From: Mesorhizobium loti | GTDB taxonomy: Bacteria; Pseudomonadota; Alphaproteobacteria; Rhizobiales; Rhizobiaceae | Reading direction: 5' to 3' | Length of the DNA: 64,000 nucleotides | Assembly (NCBI RefSeq): GCF_001510895.1 | Contig: NZ_LPWA01000090.1 | Location: forward strand, 62,001-126,000 | Shown: positions 25,328-34,616 of the stretch, one piece after another | Layout: each line of letters opens with the position of its first letter | Numbering within the stretch: the first letter of the stretch is position 1 | Translations under genes and position numbers: made by a program | Notes under the pieces: model-generated | Databases searched by the model: none | Seen by the model: only the letters and a program-made list of their open reading frames with translations | Told to the model about the DNA's origin: nothing

Positions 25328-26029
25328 TCACGGCACCTGGTCCTCAACTAAATCGTCCTCGCCCTCCCCGCCAACCAATCCTGCCAGAATATCGCCCGCG
25401 AGCAACTTCTCTTTCGACAGCAGCCCGGCATCTTCGAGCGCCTCGAAATCCGGCAGCTGGCGCAGCGTGTCGAGCCCGAACTGCGACAGGAAGTTTTTAG
25501 TCGTCACATAGGTGTAGGGCGCGCCCGGCTGCGGGCTGCGCGGCCCCGATGCGATGAGGTCCTGCGCGCGCAGCACGCCGATCAGGTCGCGCGACACCTC
25601 CTTGCCGAAGAACGATGATAGCTCGCCTCGCGTGATCGGCTGGAAATAGGCGATGCACATGAGGACAAGGGCCTCCGACTGCGACAGTTCTTTTGTCCCC
25701 TGCCCCGCGACTGTCCCGAAGGCGACGTTGATGGCATCGCCAAAAACTTTCTTGGTGCGGTGCTGCCAGCCACCGGCGACCGACACCAGCTCATAGGGAC
25801 GGCCGGCGAGCTCGGCGCGGATGTCGTCGATGACCAGGTCGAGATTGCAGCTTTTGCCGACGACGCGCGACAGCACCTCGCGGGGCACTGGCTCGCTGGC
25901 CGCAAAGATCACCGCTTCGACGCGTCCTATCCATTCGCGCCAGCGCAGTTCTGGCGGCAGGTGCTCGAGCTCGGTGTCCAGCAGCGCTGGCTGATCGTTT
26001 GGCTTGCGGCGGGCGGACGCTTCGCTCAT
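25328..26029 (-). CDS. ScpB-like segregation/condensation protein (accessory paralogue)
   Basis: A 233-residue protein with the two winged-helix domains of ScpB: RVEAVIFAASEPVPREVLSR (about 36-55) and LSQSEALVLMCIAYFQPITR, ending its core with YTYVTTKNFLSQFGLD. ScpB acts with ScpA and SMC in chromosome segregation. This copy, paired with DUF1403, is the accessory type seen on rhizobial symbiosis islands and plasmids, where its partner and role are unknown. Its start lies 2 bp after the DUF1403 stop, so the genes form an operon. Confidence 0.85.
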   Translation of the reverse strand: MSEASARRKPNDQPALLDTELEHLPPELRWREWIGRVEAVIFAASEPVPREVLSRVVGKSCNLDLVIDDIRAELAGRPYELVSVAGGWQHRTKKVFGDAINVAFGTVAGQGTKELSQSEALVLMCIAYFQPITRGELSSFFGKEVSRDLIGVLRAQDLIASGPRSPQPGAPYTYVTTKNFLSQFGLDTLRQLPDFEALEDAGLLSKEKLLAGDILAGLVGGEGEDDLVEDQVP

Positions 26030-26031
26030 CC

Positions 26032-26984
26032 CTAGAGCCCGAACAGCCGAAAGGTGGGACGGCCCGACAGCTCGCGTACGGCCTCGAGTTGCTGCAGCCG
26101 TTCGAACAGCCGTCGCGCGGCAAAGCGCGACAGGTTCTTTGTCACAAGCGATCCAGCGACAGCATCTTCATTCAGGAGCAAGAAAATCACGTCGCCGGCG
26201 CCTTTGGCGCGCAGTTTTGGCGCCACCGCCAGGAGTTTTTCGGCGCGGCGTGACAGCTCGGCGGCAAGCCGGCAGGCATCTGCTGCTGCATGAACCAGCG
26301 CAACGCAGACCGCGCGCTCAAAACCCTTTTCGCCGGGTCGGATGCGCCTGCCGCCGGCCTCGGCGCGGAAGGCCGGGCCAAAGGCTGGGCCAAAAACAGC
26401 GGCAGCGGCCGCGGCCAGCGCAGGGTTTGCGCCAGCACCAGGTCGGCGAGCCACCAGGCCAAAAGCTCGGAGTCGGCCCGCATGGCGACGACGTGCGCGG
26501 CGATTGCCGCCGCGGCGAACGGCGCCGGCAGCAACGCGCCCCCCACTTCTTTAATCTTCGTGCAGAGGTCGGCGAGAGCCTCATCGTCCCAGGCGAGCCC
26601 GAGCATCTCGACCATTTTTGCCAGCCGATCGGCGCTGACCGCCGGCGGCTGCAGCGCCAGCTGGCGCCAGGCCCCAAAAATGGCGCCGGTGGGACCGGGA
26701 TCGGCGTCGGCCGGGCAAAGCTGCCAGGCATCGCGCAAGCCGGCTTCGTCCTCGGCGCGGCCGGCGAGCCGCATCGAGGCGGCGGCACAGTTGAGCGCCA
26801 GCCGCTGGCGCCAGGCGCCGGCCCAAGCAGGTTGCGCGCGGGCAAGCGTGTCCAGCGAAGCCAGTGCGGCTCCCGCCTGGAAGGCGGCGGCCGCGTCACT
26901 GGGCGCGTCCCGGCCTAGCGCCCAGGCCGGAACGGTGGGCGGCGTGAGGACGGACGTAGCGATCGCTGGATCGAGGCGAATCAT
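26032..26984 (-). pseudogene. DUF1403 family protein, frameshifted
   Basis: From ATG 26984 the first frame covers about the N-terminal two thirds (RLDPAIATSVLTPPTVPAWA, later PLPLFLAQ). The conserved C-terminus, EKGFERAVCVALVHAAADA then APKLRAKGAGDVIFLLL, ending SGRPTFRLFGL, lies in a second frame that stops at 26032. One missing base near 26370-26400, a region of GGCC repeats, would restore 317 residues exactly. DUF1403 proteins are typical of rhizobial symbiotic plasmids and islands, next to scpB-like genes. Function unknown. Confidence 0.82.
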
Positions 26985-27473
26985 GATTTCGAGGGTAAAA
27001 TGGCGGTGCGCTTTGTGCCACGATTTTCGGCGCAAAACGCACAGCTTGTCGGGGTGACAAAACGAATGATAATGTTGCCTTATCAATCGCTTAATCCTTC
27101 ATTACCTTTATACTTTTTAGTTAGTCGGTTAACCATCTATCTCTTTAACAAGAGCATCCTTCAGCCACGCCAATGACGATCCCTTGAGACCATGTCACGA
27201 AACACGTCCGCTATCGGCGGCTGGTGGAGATTCGATGGGAGAGGCCGGTGGTGTGGCGGGATGAGTGAGGGGCCTAGGGTCGCAGACGCGAGAGCGGCCC
27301 GGCAGGCTGGCGGGGTAGGCCAGCAAACGCCGGGCCTAACCGGCGGGGCTCGGGGGCGAAACACAGCGCCGGCTGACGACAAATATACGCTCCGCCTAAA
27401 ATGATCGGCAGGCATCCATAAGGACGAAGCTGGGTAGCACAAAGGCAAGGTGTCGCCGGAAATACCAGAGCCG
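26985..27473. other. Intergenic upstream of the DUF1403-scpB operon
   Basis: 27060-27150 is strongly AT-rich and is the likely promoter area for the leftward DUF1403-scpB operon. The rest (27200-27470) is GC-rich with no convincing frame, repeat or RNA gene. Confidence 0.45.
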
Positions 27474-27683
27474 CTAATTGCCGCGGGGTCTGGCTCTCGA
27501 TCCCGGCGCGCTATCACACGGATTTGCGGCCAATCTGGCAATTCGCGAATCTCTTAGCCACAGAGATTTTGCTCTTCTTTCCAGCATGTCATTGCGGTCT
27601 ACATCAACGGCCGATCGGCCTTTCATCGCGGCGATCAAATAGTCCGCTCTGTTCGTTCGAAAGTCTTCTTTTTGGACAGACAT
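27474..27683 (-). CDS. Small hypothetical protein
   Basis: A 69-residue frame with a very good ribosome-binding site (GGGAGGAG, 5 bases before ATG 27683). The N-terminal 50 residues (MSVQKEDFRTNRADYLIAAM) look like a real, charged, helical protein; the last 15 are low-complexity and may reflect another frame change. No family recognised. It stands alone on the minus strand, downstream of the lar-mucR pair. Confidence 0.45.
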   Translation of the reverse strand: MSVQKEDFRTNRADYLIAAMKGRSAVDVDRNDMLERRAKSLWLRDSRIARLAANPCDSAPGSRARPRGN

Positions 27684-27855
27684 AGTCTCCTCCCGGTCCG
27701 TGGCTTTTTCCTCCCTTAGCCTGGACGGAGCTACTAGCTGCCGATGTGTTGCAGGAGTCTACAAATCGAGGATTGTATTAAAATGATACATTTTACTCGG
27801 ACGCCCAAGGATAAGGTTTCGAGGGGTGATCATGCCTGCGAGCAACGGCCCGCCC

Positions 27856-28038
27856 CTAGTCCCAATCCTGATCAGGTGTGGCGGGACGGCGATTCCAGCT
27901 TCTAATGGCGTTCAATTCGTCGACGCAAATCGGACCGGATGCGCCGCAGTCGTCGCACTGCACCACAATACGGCCCTCATCGGTCACTTCTGGCCTCACT
28001 TCAGAGCTCGTGCAAAACGGGCAAGGATCCGCAGTCAC
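27856..28038 (-). CDS. Lar-like restriction-alleviation family protein
   Basis: A 60-residue zinc-ribbon protein: PCPFCTS (5-11), a second knuckle CDDCGASGP (28-36), then ELNAIRSWNRR. This C-P-x-C...C-x2-CG...A-I-x-x-WN-R-R pattern defines the Lar/restriction-alleviation family of phages and mobile elements, which may protect incoming DNA from type I restriction. It overlaps the mucR stop by 4 bp and is therefore coupled to it. Confidence 0.8.
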   Translation of the reverse strand: MTADPCPFCTSSEVRPEVTDEGRIVVQCDDCGASGPICVDELNAIRSWNRRPATPDQDWD

Positions 28039-28487
28039 CGCACCGAACGCTTTTTGCCGTTGCTCTTCGCCGGCTTTGCCGCCGGCTTCCGGCCGAGCCC
28101 GCTAGACTTCGCCAGCACCGACCGCTGGGCGGCATAGTTCGGCGCCACCATCGGGTAATCCGCCTTCAATCCCCACTTCTCGCGATACTCGTTGGGGGTC
28201 AGGCCGTAGTGCACGCCGAGATGGCGCTTCAGCGATTTAAACTTCTTCCCGTCCTCGAGGCAGATGATGTAGTCGGGGAACACTGACCGCTTCGGATTGA
28301 CCGCGGGTGCCTGGGCTGGCTTCTCAAGCTCGGCCGGTTGTCCGATTTTCGACAGCGATGAATTCACGCTTTCGATCAACTCTGCAAGAGACGCAACCGG
28401 CACTGGGTTTTTGCTGACGAAGGCAGACACAATGTCCGCGGTGAGCTCGATCAACTGGCTTCGGCTGTTCTCAATCTTTTCCGGCAT
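28035..28487 (-). CDS. MucR/Ros-type zinc-finger transcriptional regulator
   Basis: A 150-residue regulator. The N-terminal helical part (LIELTADIVSAFVSKNPVP) is followed by a Ros/MucR zinc finger, ICLEDGKKFKSLKRHLGVHY (about 85-104), and GLTPNEYREKWGL. The second metal ligand is Asp in place of Cys (C-x2-D), as known for several Mesorhizobium Ros homologues. The start at 28487 has GGAG upstream. It regulates many genes by binding AT-rich DNA. Its C-terminus is nearly the same as that of the partial gene at 1-135. Confidence 0.92.
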   Translation of the reverse strand: MPEKIENSRSQLIELTADIVSAFVSKNPVPVASLAELIESVNSSLSKIGQPAELEKPAQAPAVNPKRSVFPDYIICLEDGKKFKSLKRHLGVHYGLTPNEYREKWGLKADYPMVAPNYAAQRSVLAKSSGLGRKPAAKPAKSNGKKRSVR

Positions 28488-28652
28488 GCAGTAACTCCGT
28501 AGATGAAACCTCTTAGCCGGTTTTCGACGCAGCGCAACAGTGCGAAGACCATACCTGAACGAAGCCATTCCTACACAACGATTGCTGCCCCGATGAGCGG
28601 AGTCGAGGCGACCGGAGACACGAGTGTACGCCAACGAACGGCCGCCTTGCGG

Positions 28653-28672
28653 CGGATTGTGTTGAAGAAGTC
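28653..28672 (+). repeat. Left terminal inverted repeat of the IS
   Basis: CGGATTGTGTTGAAGAAGTC, matching the complement of 30171-30190 with one mismatch (G/A at position 15). Confidence 0.85.
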
Positions 28673-28730
28673 GGCTGATGACAGCGTGTTCGTTGGTCGC
28701 CATTTGAGGATGTTCGGAGGCCAGGGCCTT

Positions 28731-30111
28731 TCACGCCGGTTTCGGCATCGGCACCGGGATCAGCTTGGCGAGTTTCCGGAGGTTCTGGGCGGCGGCTGCC
28801 AGGTGGAACTCGTCTCGGGCGCCATTCGGTCCCCGTAGTCGCAAGCGATCCAGCTTCAGGATGCGCTTGAGGTGGGCAAACAGCATCTCGACCTTCTTCC
28901 TCTCGCGACGCGAGGTGACATAGGCGTCGGTGGCGGCAATATCGCGGGCCATGTCCCGCGCACCCTCGTGGATAGAGCGCAAGATCTTGCGGGCTGGACC
29001 GTTCGGACAGCATCGAGGCTTGAGGGCGCAGGCGTCGCAGTCGAGCTTGCTGGCGCGGTAGCGCATGAAGCCCTCGTCGTCGACACCGTCGCGGGGTGAA
29101 GCGAACCGCCGACGATACTGCCTGAGCTCCTTGCCGCCTGGACAGGTGTAGAGATCGCGCTTGCGATCATAGCTGAACTCTGCCCGCTCGAAGGTCCCAT
29201 CGCGACGCTCCGACTTGTCGAAGACCGGGATATGCGGCTCGATCCCGCGCTCGTGCACCAACCAGCCCAACATCTCGGCCGAGCCGTACGCGCTGTCGGC
29301 GGCCAGGCGTTCCGGATAGAGGCCGAAGCGATCCTGGGCGCGATCGATCATGGTGCGTGCCGCGCCGACTTCCGCCTGGCGTATGGCGCGGCTTGCCTCG
29401 ACGTCCACGATGACGGCGTGATCCAGGTCGATCAGATAGTTGGTGGCGTAGGCGAAGAAGGCATGCCCCTTCATCGCTCCCGTCCACTGAGCCGCCGGGT
29501 CGGACCTCGATATGAACTTCGGCTTCACCTCGCTCGCTGCACCCCACGCGGCATCGTCCAACGTGTCGAGATACTCCTGTACCGAGCGGCGTGTTGCCGC
29601 CATCGTCTCCCAGTCGACCTGCTCCGATCCCTCGGCAGAGCGCTGCTTGTTCGCGTCCGCCTGATGAGGCTGGCATCGACGGCGAAGCCTCGTTGCCGAC
29701 GAGACCTTCTTCGATGCAACGGCGCACCGTCGTCTCGAAGAGTTCGCGCAGCAGATCACTGTCGCGAAAGCGGCCGTGTCGGTTCTTGGAGAAAGTGGAA
29801 TGGTCCGGGACATCACCCTCCAGGCCAAGCCGGCAAAACCAGCGATAGGCGAGATTCAGATGCACTTCCTCGCAGAGCCGGCGCTCGGAGCGGATGCCGA
29901 AGCAGTAGCCGACGATCAGCATCCGGATCATTAGCTCCGGATCGATCGAGGGTCGGCCGATCTCGCTGTAGAACGGCCGCAGATGCGAGCGCAGTTCGGA
30001 CAGGTCGACGAACCGATCAATCGAGCGAAGCAGATGGTCTGATGGCACATGACGTTCGATGCTGAACTCGTAGAACAGCGCTTCCTGCATCATGGTCCGC
30101 TCGCCCATCAT
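28731..30111 (-). pseudogene. IS1182-family DDE transposase with two frame breaks
   Basis: The N-terminal frame (from ATG 30111: EFSIERHVPSDHLLRSID, later VPDHSTFSKNRHGRF) carries the transposase DUF772-type region. It shifts near 29688 and again near 29660, where FAVDASLIR and then ADANKQRS should follow. The C-terminal frame contains the DDE core (VDVEASRAIRQAEVGAARTM, AADSAYGSAEML) and the cysteine-rich region CDACALKPRCCP. Adding one G at each break, both beside G pairs, gives an intact 460-residue transposase. As written it cannot be made without frameshifting. Confidence 0.88.
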
Positions 30112-30170
30112 CGACTCAATCTCCTTTTCCCAAGGAGATTGAATCAGTGCTTCAGAACGGCTTCAAGCCG

Positions 30171-30190
30171 GACTTTTTCAACACAATCCG
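30171..30190 (-). repeat. Right terminal inverted repeat of the IS
   Basis: Reverse complement of the left repeat with one mismatch; ends with CACAATCCG at 30190. Confidence 0.85.
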
Positions 30191-30505
30191 GCGCAAAGCT
30201 GCCGTCCATGACTGAGCCGGGAAGTCGCTACTAGCCGGCTCCGGCCGGCTTTTCCTTCCCTCATTGAATTGCCTGCTGACCGCTGACCCGAGCCGCAACG
30301 CGCCTAGGCGCGAGTATCTGAAATACGTTGGTTTCCATCAGTTAGAAAGCTGAACTCGGAAGTCGAGGACGTGGAGCAGTGGTTATCGAAATCGAAAGAC
30401 GCAAAGGCCGTCCGGCCATTCCATCACCACCCTAACGTTTTCATATCCGACCAGATAGTTCGCCAACCCATGCGACGTGCAAACTGATCCAGTGGCCTAT
30501 GCGCG
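30191..30505. other. Intergenic between IS and hxs operon, with a terminator
   Basis: A perfect 7-bp hairpin followed by TTTT lies at 30233-30253 (listed separately). No other gene or repeat is supported in this stretch. Confidence 0.4.
30233..30253 (+). terminator. Probable rho-independent terminator
   Basis: AGCCGGC (30233-30239), loop TCCG, GCCGGCT (30244-30250), then a short T-run. It would end plus-strand transcription, possibly from the gene whose 3' end abuts the IS on the right. Confidence 0.55.
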
Positions 30506-31060
30506 CTAGCGCGCTTCTATCCTCAGCGCAGTCAGCGTCTCCGGCGTGATCGTCCCGGTGACCTTCAGCGAGTAGTCCGCCTGCATGCGCAGCAGCCCCG
30601 CCCTCAATTCAGGATTCATCTCGCCGTCTATCTCGCCGCTGTAGTAGCCGAATGCGAGTAGGGCGAACTGGACCTCCTGGACGATCTCCTTGAACTTGTA
30701 GGCATTGCCCGGGAGCGTCTTGAGCGGCGCAGGCGTTGGGGCGATCGTGGGCGCTTGGTAAGTCGGCGCAGGTGTTGAAGGCGCGCTGTACAAGGGGGCT
30801 GGTTCGCTCGGCGTCGGCGGGACGTAAGAATAGCCGCCCGTCGACGACCTATGGCTGGAGTGCGAGCTATGGCTGCTATGACTGCTGTGGCTGCGATGTC
30901 CGGCCAGTGTGTACAGGTGGTCGAGCTTGAAGATATCGAAGAGAGACTTCGTCTTTCCAAGATCGCCGTCCAACGTTGGCTTTGTCGGCAGTGCCTGCGC
31001 ATTGGCTGGCAGGAAACCCGCCACGAGCAGCGACGGAATCGCGAAGAGCCGCTTCTTCAT
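30506..31060 (-). CDS. hxsA: HxsA: exported His-Xaa-Ser repeat protein, probable modification substrate
   Basis: A 184-residue protein. Residues 1-23 are a signal peptide (cleavage about ANAQA). Residues 55-72 are six consecutive His-Xaa-Ser triplets (HRS, four HSS, HRS). A proline-rich linker (80-115) follows, and the C-terminal part (about 120-180, GYYSGEIDGEMNPELRAGL) resembles a peptidoglycan-binding fold. The HXS array is the presumed site of post-translational modification by the two radical-SAM enzymes encoded upstream. It is last in the operon, overlapping hxsC by 4 bp. Confidence 0.9.
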   Translation of the reverse strand: MKKRLFAIPSLLVAGFLPANAQALPTKPTLDGDLGKTKSLFDIFKLDHLYTLAGHRSHSSHSSHSSHSSHRSSTGGYSYVPPTPSEPAPLYSAPSTPAPTYQAPTIAPTPAPLKTLPGNAYKFKEIVQEVQFALLAFGYYSGEIDGEMNPELRAGLLRMQADYSLKVTGTITPETLTALRIEAR

Positions 31061-32166
31061 TGGATAGCTCCCAAATTGCTGTATCCGTGGCTAGCTGGGT
31101 GCCACTCGAAAAATCCCCCGCACTCAGCCTTCAACTTGCATCCACCGCATTCGCCTCGGTAGGCGCGTTTCCAGTCGGAAATCGTGGCAGGCGCCAGGTG
31201 GCGATATCTTTCCGGGACAGTGCAGAGCGGAAAATTGTAGAGCCAGGCATCTATCCCCCGGCCTCTGACGAGATCGATGGAACGGCCGACGACGTCGAAG
31301 CCCTCCGAACTGTCGTAGAAGAGCGTCTTCCAATTCATGCGGCCGAAGCCGATGTTCTCCATCTGCATGATTGCCCATGTCCGGATGAACGGCAGCGTGG
31401 AGGCGATGAACCTCGCCAGTCGAGGCAGCCCATCTGCATTCGGACGCATTAGCACGGTGCGGAGTTCTACTTGGGAGCCCAGGCGGCACATGAGCGCCAG
31501 GTTCTCCAACAGCTGTTCGAGCGCGCCGGCCTTCCCGACGATCTTGTCATGAACGGCCGGATCGCGGGAATAGAGCGGGATACCCCAGACCACCCTTCCC
31601 CGATCAATACGTCTTATCGCCTCGCAATCATCCGGATCAAAATGCTGACCATTGGTCAGGACGTGGAACGATAGGTCAGCGCGAGCGTCCAGAACCCTCC
31701 CCAGGAACGCTAGCAGTTGGCCTTTGAAAAGCATCGGCTCTCCGCCGGAAATCCCGATCGTTGCCCCTTCCGGAGCAAGCAACGCGGCGGTCTCAAAATA
31801 CGGAAATAGGTCGACGTGGTGCTTCTTGGGCGGCTGGGAGCACATCAGGCAAACCTGATCGCACCGCTCCGTCACCAGGAAGGTGTTGTGCGGCGACGAA
31901 CTGCGGATGAGGCGGTCCGCGGTTCCACGCCGCGGGTTCACGAGCAGCACGTCTCCATCGACCTTGGACGGATCGATGCCAAGAATTCGTATCGGTCCGC
32001 CCGCGCCGACATAGTGGGCGCCTTCCGGGCCGACGCGCTCCAGCGCGGCGTCGAAAGGATTCAGTTGGTCAGTCCTTTGTTCGCGGGCATCGGCCTCAAA
32101 CGAGCGAAGCCGGACCACGAAAGGCTGGTCAGCGTTTGCCTCCACCTTGATGCGCAAGGGTATCAT
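31057..32166 (-). CDS. hxsC: HxsC: radical SAM maturase of the His-Xaa-Ser system
   Basis: A 369-residue radical SAM enzyme. The iron-sulfur motif CDQVCLMC (Cys102, 106, 109) sits unusually far in, after a 100-residue N-terminal domain, and is followed by the SAM-binding GISGGEPML. The C-terminus has extra cysteines (CGGCKLKAEC) suggesting an auxiliary cluster. The start at 32166 gives a 4-bp overlap with hxsB; an upstream extension would only copy the hxsB sequence in another frame. HxsB and HxsC occur together and are thought to modify HxsA; the chemistry is unknown. Confidence 0.9.
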   Translation of the reverse strand: MIPLRIKVEANADQPFVVRLRSFEADAREQRTDQLNPFDAALERVGPEGAHYVGAGGPIRILGIDPSKVDGDVLLVNPRRGTADRLIRSSSPHNTFLVTERCDQVCLMCSQPPKKHHVDLFPYFETAALLAPEGATIGISGGEPMLFKGQLLAFLGRVLDARADLSFHVLTNGQHFDPDDCEAIRRIDRGRVVWGIPLYSRDPAVHDKIVGKAGALEQLLENLALMCRLGSQVELRTVLMRPNADGLPRLARFIASTLPFIRTWAIMQMENIGFGRMNWKTLFYDSSEGFDVVGRSIDLVRGRGIDAWLYNFPLCTVPERYRHLAPATISDWKRAYRGECGGCKLKAECGGFFEWHPASHGYSNLGAIQ

Positions 32167-33572
32167 TGGTGCGTGGGCGCCATGTTGTCGTCCCAGCCGC
32201 CCACGCCGAGCCAGGCTGCCAGCGAGGCACGGGCAGGTTCGTCCTTGCGGTAAAGGACCTCGAATACCTTGTCGAACAGCGACAAATGCCGGCCGCAAAA
32301 CCATGTGTCCGGCCGCGGGACATCGATCCGGCCATACCGGGAGATGTCGTCGATCACGTCAGTGCCGCAGAACGCCTGGTAGGCGCAGTGAAGGCACTCC
32401 GGATCGAAGTGGTTGAATGCACCGGAATTGAGAACGTCGACCTTTGCCCGATCGATTCCTGTCCCGACATCGCCAATGCTGAGATCGATATGGCCGATCC
32501 TGGACAGCATCCGAGCTTCATCGGTCGGATAGAAGCGGCCGTCGTGATCTATGACGACATAGTCGGAGGCGAAGAAGTTCGGGTTCCGAATGTCGACGTG
32601 GCTGTCGGCATCGAAGCGGAGCGCTCGCTTCAAGCACTGGCTGAAGTAGTACTCTTCCATGAAGCGCCCGGTCCGATGGTTGCGGGCGATGAGACAGTCG
32701 ATGAATTCGGCATGGAGCCGATTCCAGCGCGCGAGGACATTGTCGCCTTGCTGGATCTTTCTGGCGAATCCCTGGTGGTTTATCGGGCGCAGATAGACGG
32801 ACCGGATTCCATAGCGCTCATAGTTGTCCAGCAGCGTGTTGAAATCCGGCGGGTTGGCCACATCAACCGTGGGAAGGGCCGAGATCTTCCCCTCCGGATA
32901 GCGGGAAACCGCTGCCTCGAGATTTCGAAAGAAGGCATCGGTGACTTCGCTGCCGTGGGTCCGCTGACTCTCATGCGTCGCCCGGTCTCCGTCAAGCGAC
33001 GTACTGATGAATGTGTCATCGGCATCCAGGAAGGCCCAGGCACGCTCGTCCAGTGCTTGCAGGTTCGTGCAGACGACGAATTGAGACCGGGGAAACTTTC
33101 CGCGGCAGAAGTCCCGAACGGCTTCCAGAAGATCGACCCGAAGCAAGGGCTCGCCACCCTGGAACTCGATCTTGATATCTGGACCGTCCAAGCGGTCGAG
33201 GAACGAAAGGACACCGGCGAGGGTCTCGTCCGACCAGTCGAATCCACGAGCTTTCTCGGCAGCCCGGGAGACCTGGCAATAACCGCAGATGAGATTGCAC
33301 CTCAGCGTCGGCACGAGGATGACGTAGTTCATTCTCGTCGGCCTCGCCTGCCGCCGCGCCCACTTATAGGCGAACGATGTCCACCGAAGGTCGAACTCCC
33401 GATCGAATCCGTGGTTCCCTTCGGTGAGGAACGATACGTCGACGGTAGTTAGGTTATCGGCGGCGTATCGATCCAAGAAGTCGTGGCTTGACTTGAAGAA
33501 TCCGCCTGCGTCGTCGCAGAACAATACCGAACCGTCCGACATCTCGCGGAACTTCAGCGGCCAGACGCTCAT
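32163..33572 (-). CDS. hxsB: HxsB: radical SAM maturase with SPASM-like C-terminus
   Basis: A 469-residue protein. The radical SAM core begins TLRCNLICGYC (Cys92, 96, 99), followed by FQGGEPLLR. A C-terminal cysteine set, CLHCAYQAFCGTD (about 388-400), then WFCGRHL (about 419-425), matches a SPASM/twitch-type auxiliary-cluster domain found in peptide-modifying enzymes. It overlaps hxsD and hxsC by 4 bp each. With HxsC it is expected to install a modification, possibly a crosslink, on the HXS repeat protein. Confidence 0.92.
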   Translation of the reverse strand: MSVWPLKFREMSDGSVLFCDDAGGFFKSSHDFLDRYAADNLTTVDVSFLTEGNHGFDREFDLRWTSFAYKWARRQARPTRMNYVILVPTLRCNLICGYCQVSRAAEKARGFDWSDETLAGVLSFLDRLDGPDIKIEFQGGEPLLRVDLLEAVRDFCRGKFPRSQFVVCTNLQALDERAWAFLDADDTFISTSLDGDRATHESQRTHGSEVTDAFFRNLEAAVSRYPEGKISALPTVDVANPPDFNTLLDNYERYGIRSVYLRPINHQGFARKIQQGDNVLARWNRLHAEFIDCLIARNHRTGRFMEEYYFSQCLKRALRFDADSHVDIRNPNFFASDYVVIDHDGRFYPTDEARMLSRIGHIDLSIGDVGTGIDRAKVDVLNSGAFNHFDPECLHCAYQAFCGTDVIDDISRYGRIDVPRPDTWFCGRHLSLFDKVFEVLYRKDEPARASLAAWLGVGGWDDNMAPTHQ

Positions 33573-33835
33573 CGGCTTGTGACCGCAGCGACGAGCGCTT
33601 GGCGCATGGTCAGAGTTTCGGCGTAGATTTTCTCACGGTAGATAGCGTGCAAAACATCTTTGCGAAACCGCTCTTCGGTGAGGTCGCTCGAACCGCGTAT
33701 TGATATCCCACCCTCGCGGCGGGCGAACCGGCACGCAGGGTAAAGTGCCTGAAGGCGAAGCATCGCCGAATTGACGTGCTTTTCAAATTGTGGCGAAACA
33801 TCCACCACGAACTCTAGTTCAACAGCTTTAGGCAA
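33569..33835 (-). CDS. hxsD: HxsD: small His-Xaa-Ser system protein
   Basis: An 88-residue protein (ELEFVVDVSPQFEKH, later RFRKDVLHAIYREKIYAETL), first in the hxsDBCA operon. Identification rests on position and size and on the beta-strand/alpha-helix pattern that recalls a peptide-recognition domain such as PqqD, though that is inference. Translation appears to start at TTG 33835; no ATG is available nearby. The 3' end overlaps hxsB by 4 bp. Confidence 0.75.
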   Translation of the reverse strand: MPKAVELEFVVDVSPQFEKHVNSAMLRLQALYPACRFARREGGISIRGSSDLTEERFRKDVLHAIYREKIYAETLTMRQALVAAVTSR

Positions 33836-34616
33836 TTTTGTCGTATCCCGCCCCGCACGATAATGCGCGGGTCGGAATAAACAATCAACGGCATATTTGA
33901 CAAAGAGCTGTCAGAAACGGCCTCACTTGCGACGTATTTCCTCACTCTCGGCTGCCAGCCCATACTTGCAGGGTCCTAGAATACCTATTTCAAGCGTTGG
34001 CGTTCCAAAAGAGGACGCCCCAGTGAGCTACCTGATGCTGTGCATCTCGACCGCGCTCACCGTGGTTCTGATGGCTGACGGCGTTGCGTTCGCCAGCAAG
34101 ATCATCGGCAACGGTTAATAGCATGAGGCGCAGGCGCGGCATGCCAGCCGCGCTTCCTGCACCTGAAGTCTATCCACTCTGTCCACGATAGTGTCCTGGC
34201 GGATGATCGACCTTTCCGGCATTTTAGTCGGGGAGCTTCGCCGACAGCTCGAGAAGAACAGGAAGAGCAGCACCATCATGATGCCGACGGCGGCGATGGT
34301 GCCGACGTTGTCGGCTACCATGATCAGCATGACCAGCATGATGCCTGCGCTGCTGTTGGTCGCGGCGGTGCCGCCGATCATGACCGGACGATCATCATCG
34401 TGATGGATCGATGCGTGGCGTCCCTGCTGGCTGTTCATCCTCTCGGCCCCCCCGCGAGACGGACCTCCGCCGTTAACGCCCGATCCTTGCCATCACCCGG
34501 TAAGCATAAAAGCTCAAAGCCCTGCGGCCTTCTTGCTTAGCCCCTACGATTCGTGAATATGACTGCTGGGGTTTGTGTAGGGGATTACCCAACTGCGTGA
34601 GCGGCTCGACCGACGT
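33836..34616. other. Region of small, uncertain frames
   Basis: Two weak candidates. A 31-residue plus-strand frame starts at GTG 34023 with GAGG upstream and one hydrophobic segment (ISTALTVVLMADGVAFA), stopping at 34118. A minus-strand frame at 34115-34438 has hydrophobic methionine-rich stretches (AGIMLVMLIMVADN). Neither has a recognisable family. The frequent ATC/ATG runs at 34260-34400 suggest low-complexity DNA. Confidence 0.25.

Larger units (their letters stand above)
28653..30190 (-). mobile_element. IS1182-like insertion sequence
   Basis: About 1.54 kb bounded by 20-bp terminal inverted repeats with one mismatch, enclosing one transposase gene. The flanks read GCGG on the left and GCGC on the right, so no clear target duplication is seen. 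The right flank carries the apparent end of a plus-strand frame (RRKAAVHD, stop) followed by a terminator, so the element may have split a small gene. Confidence 0.82.

Noticed and set aside
26004-26918. 304-codon plus-strand frame over DUF1403
   Set aside because: Low-complexity Arg/Gln-rich shadow; the minus strand encodes recognisable DUF1403 sequence in two frames.
30840-30910. Tandem short repeat resembling a CRISPR or microsatellite
   Set aside because: It is the coding sequence of the HSS triplets in HxsA; repeat length is 9 bases with no spacers.
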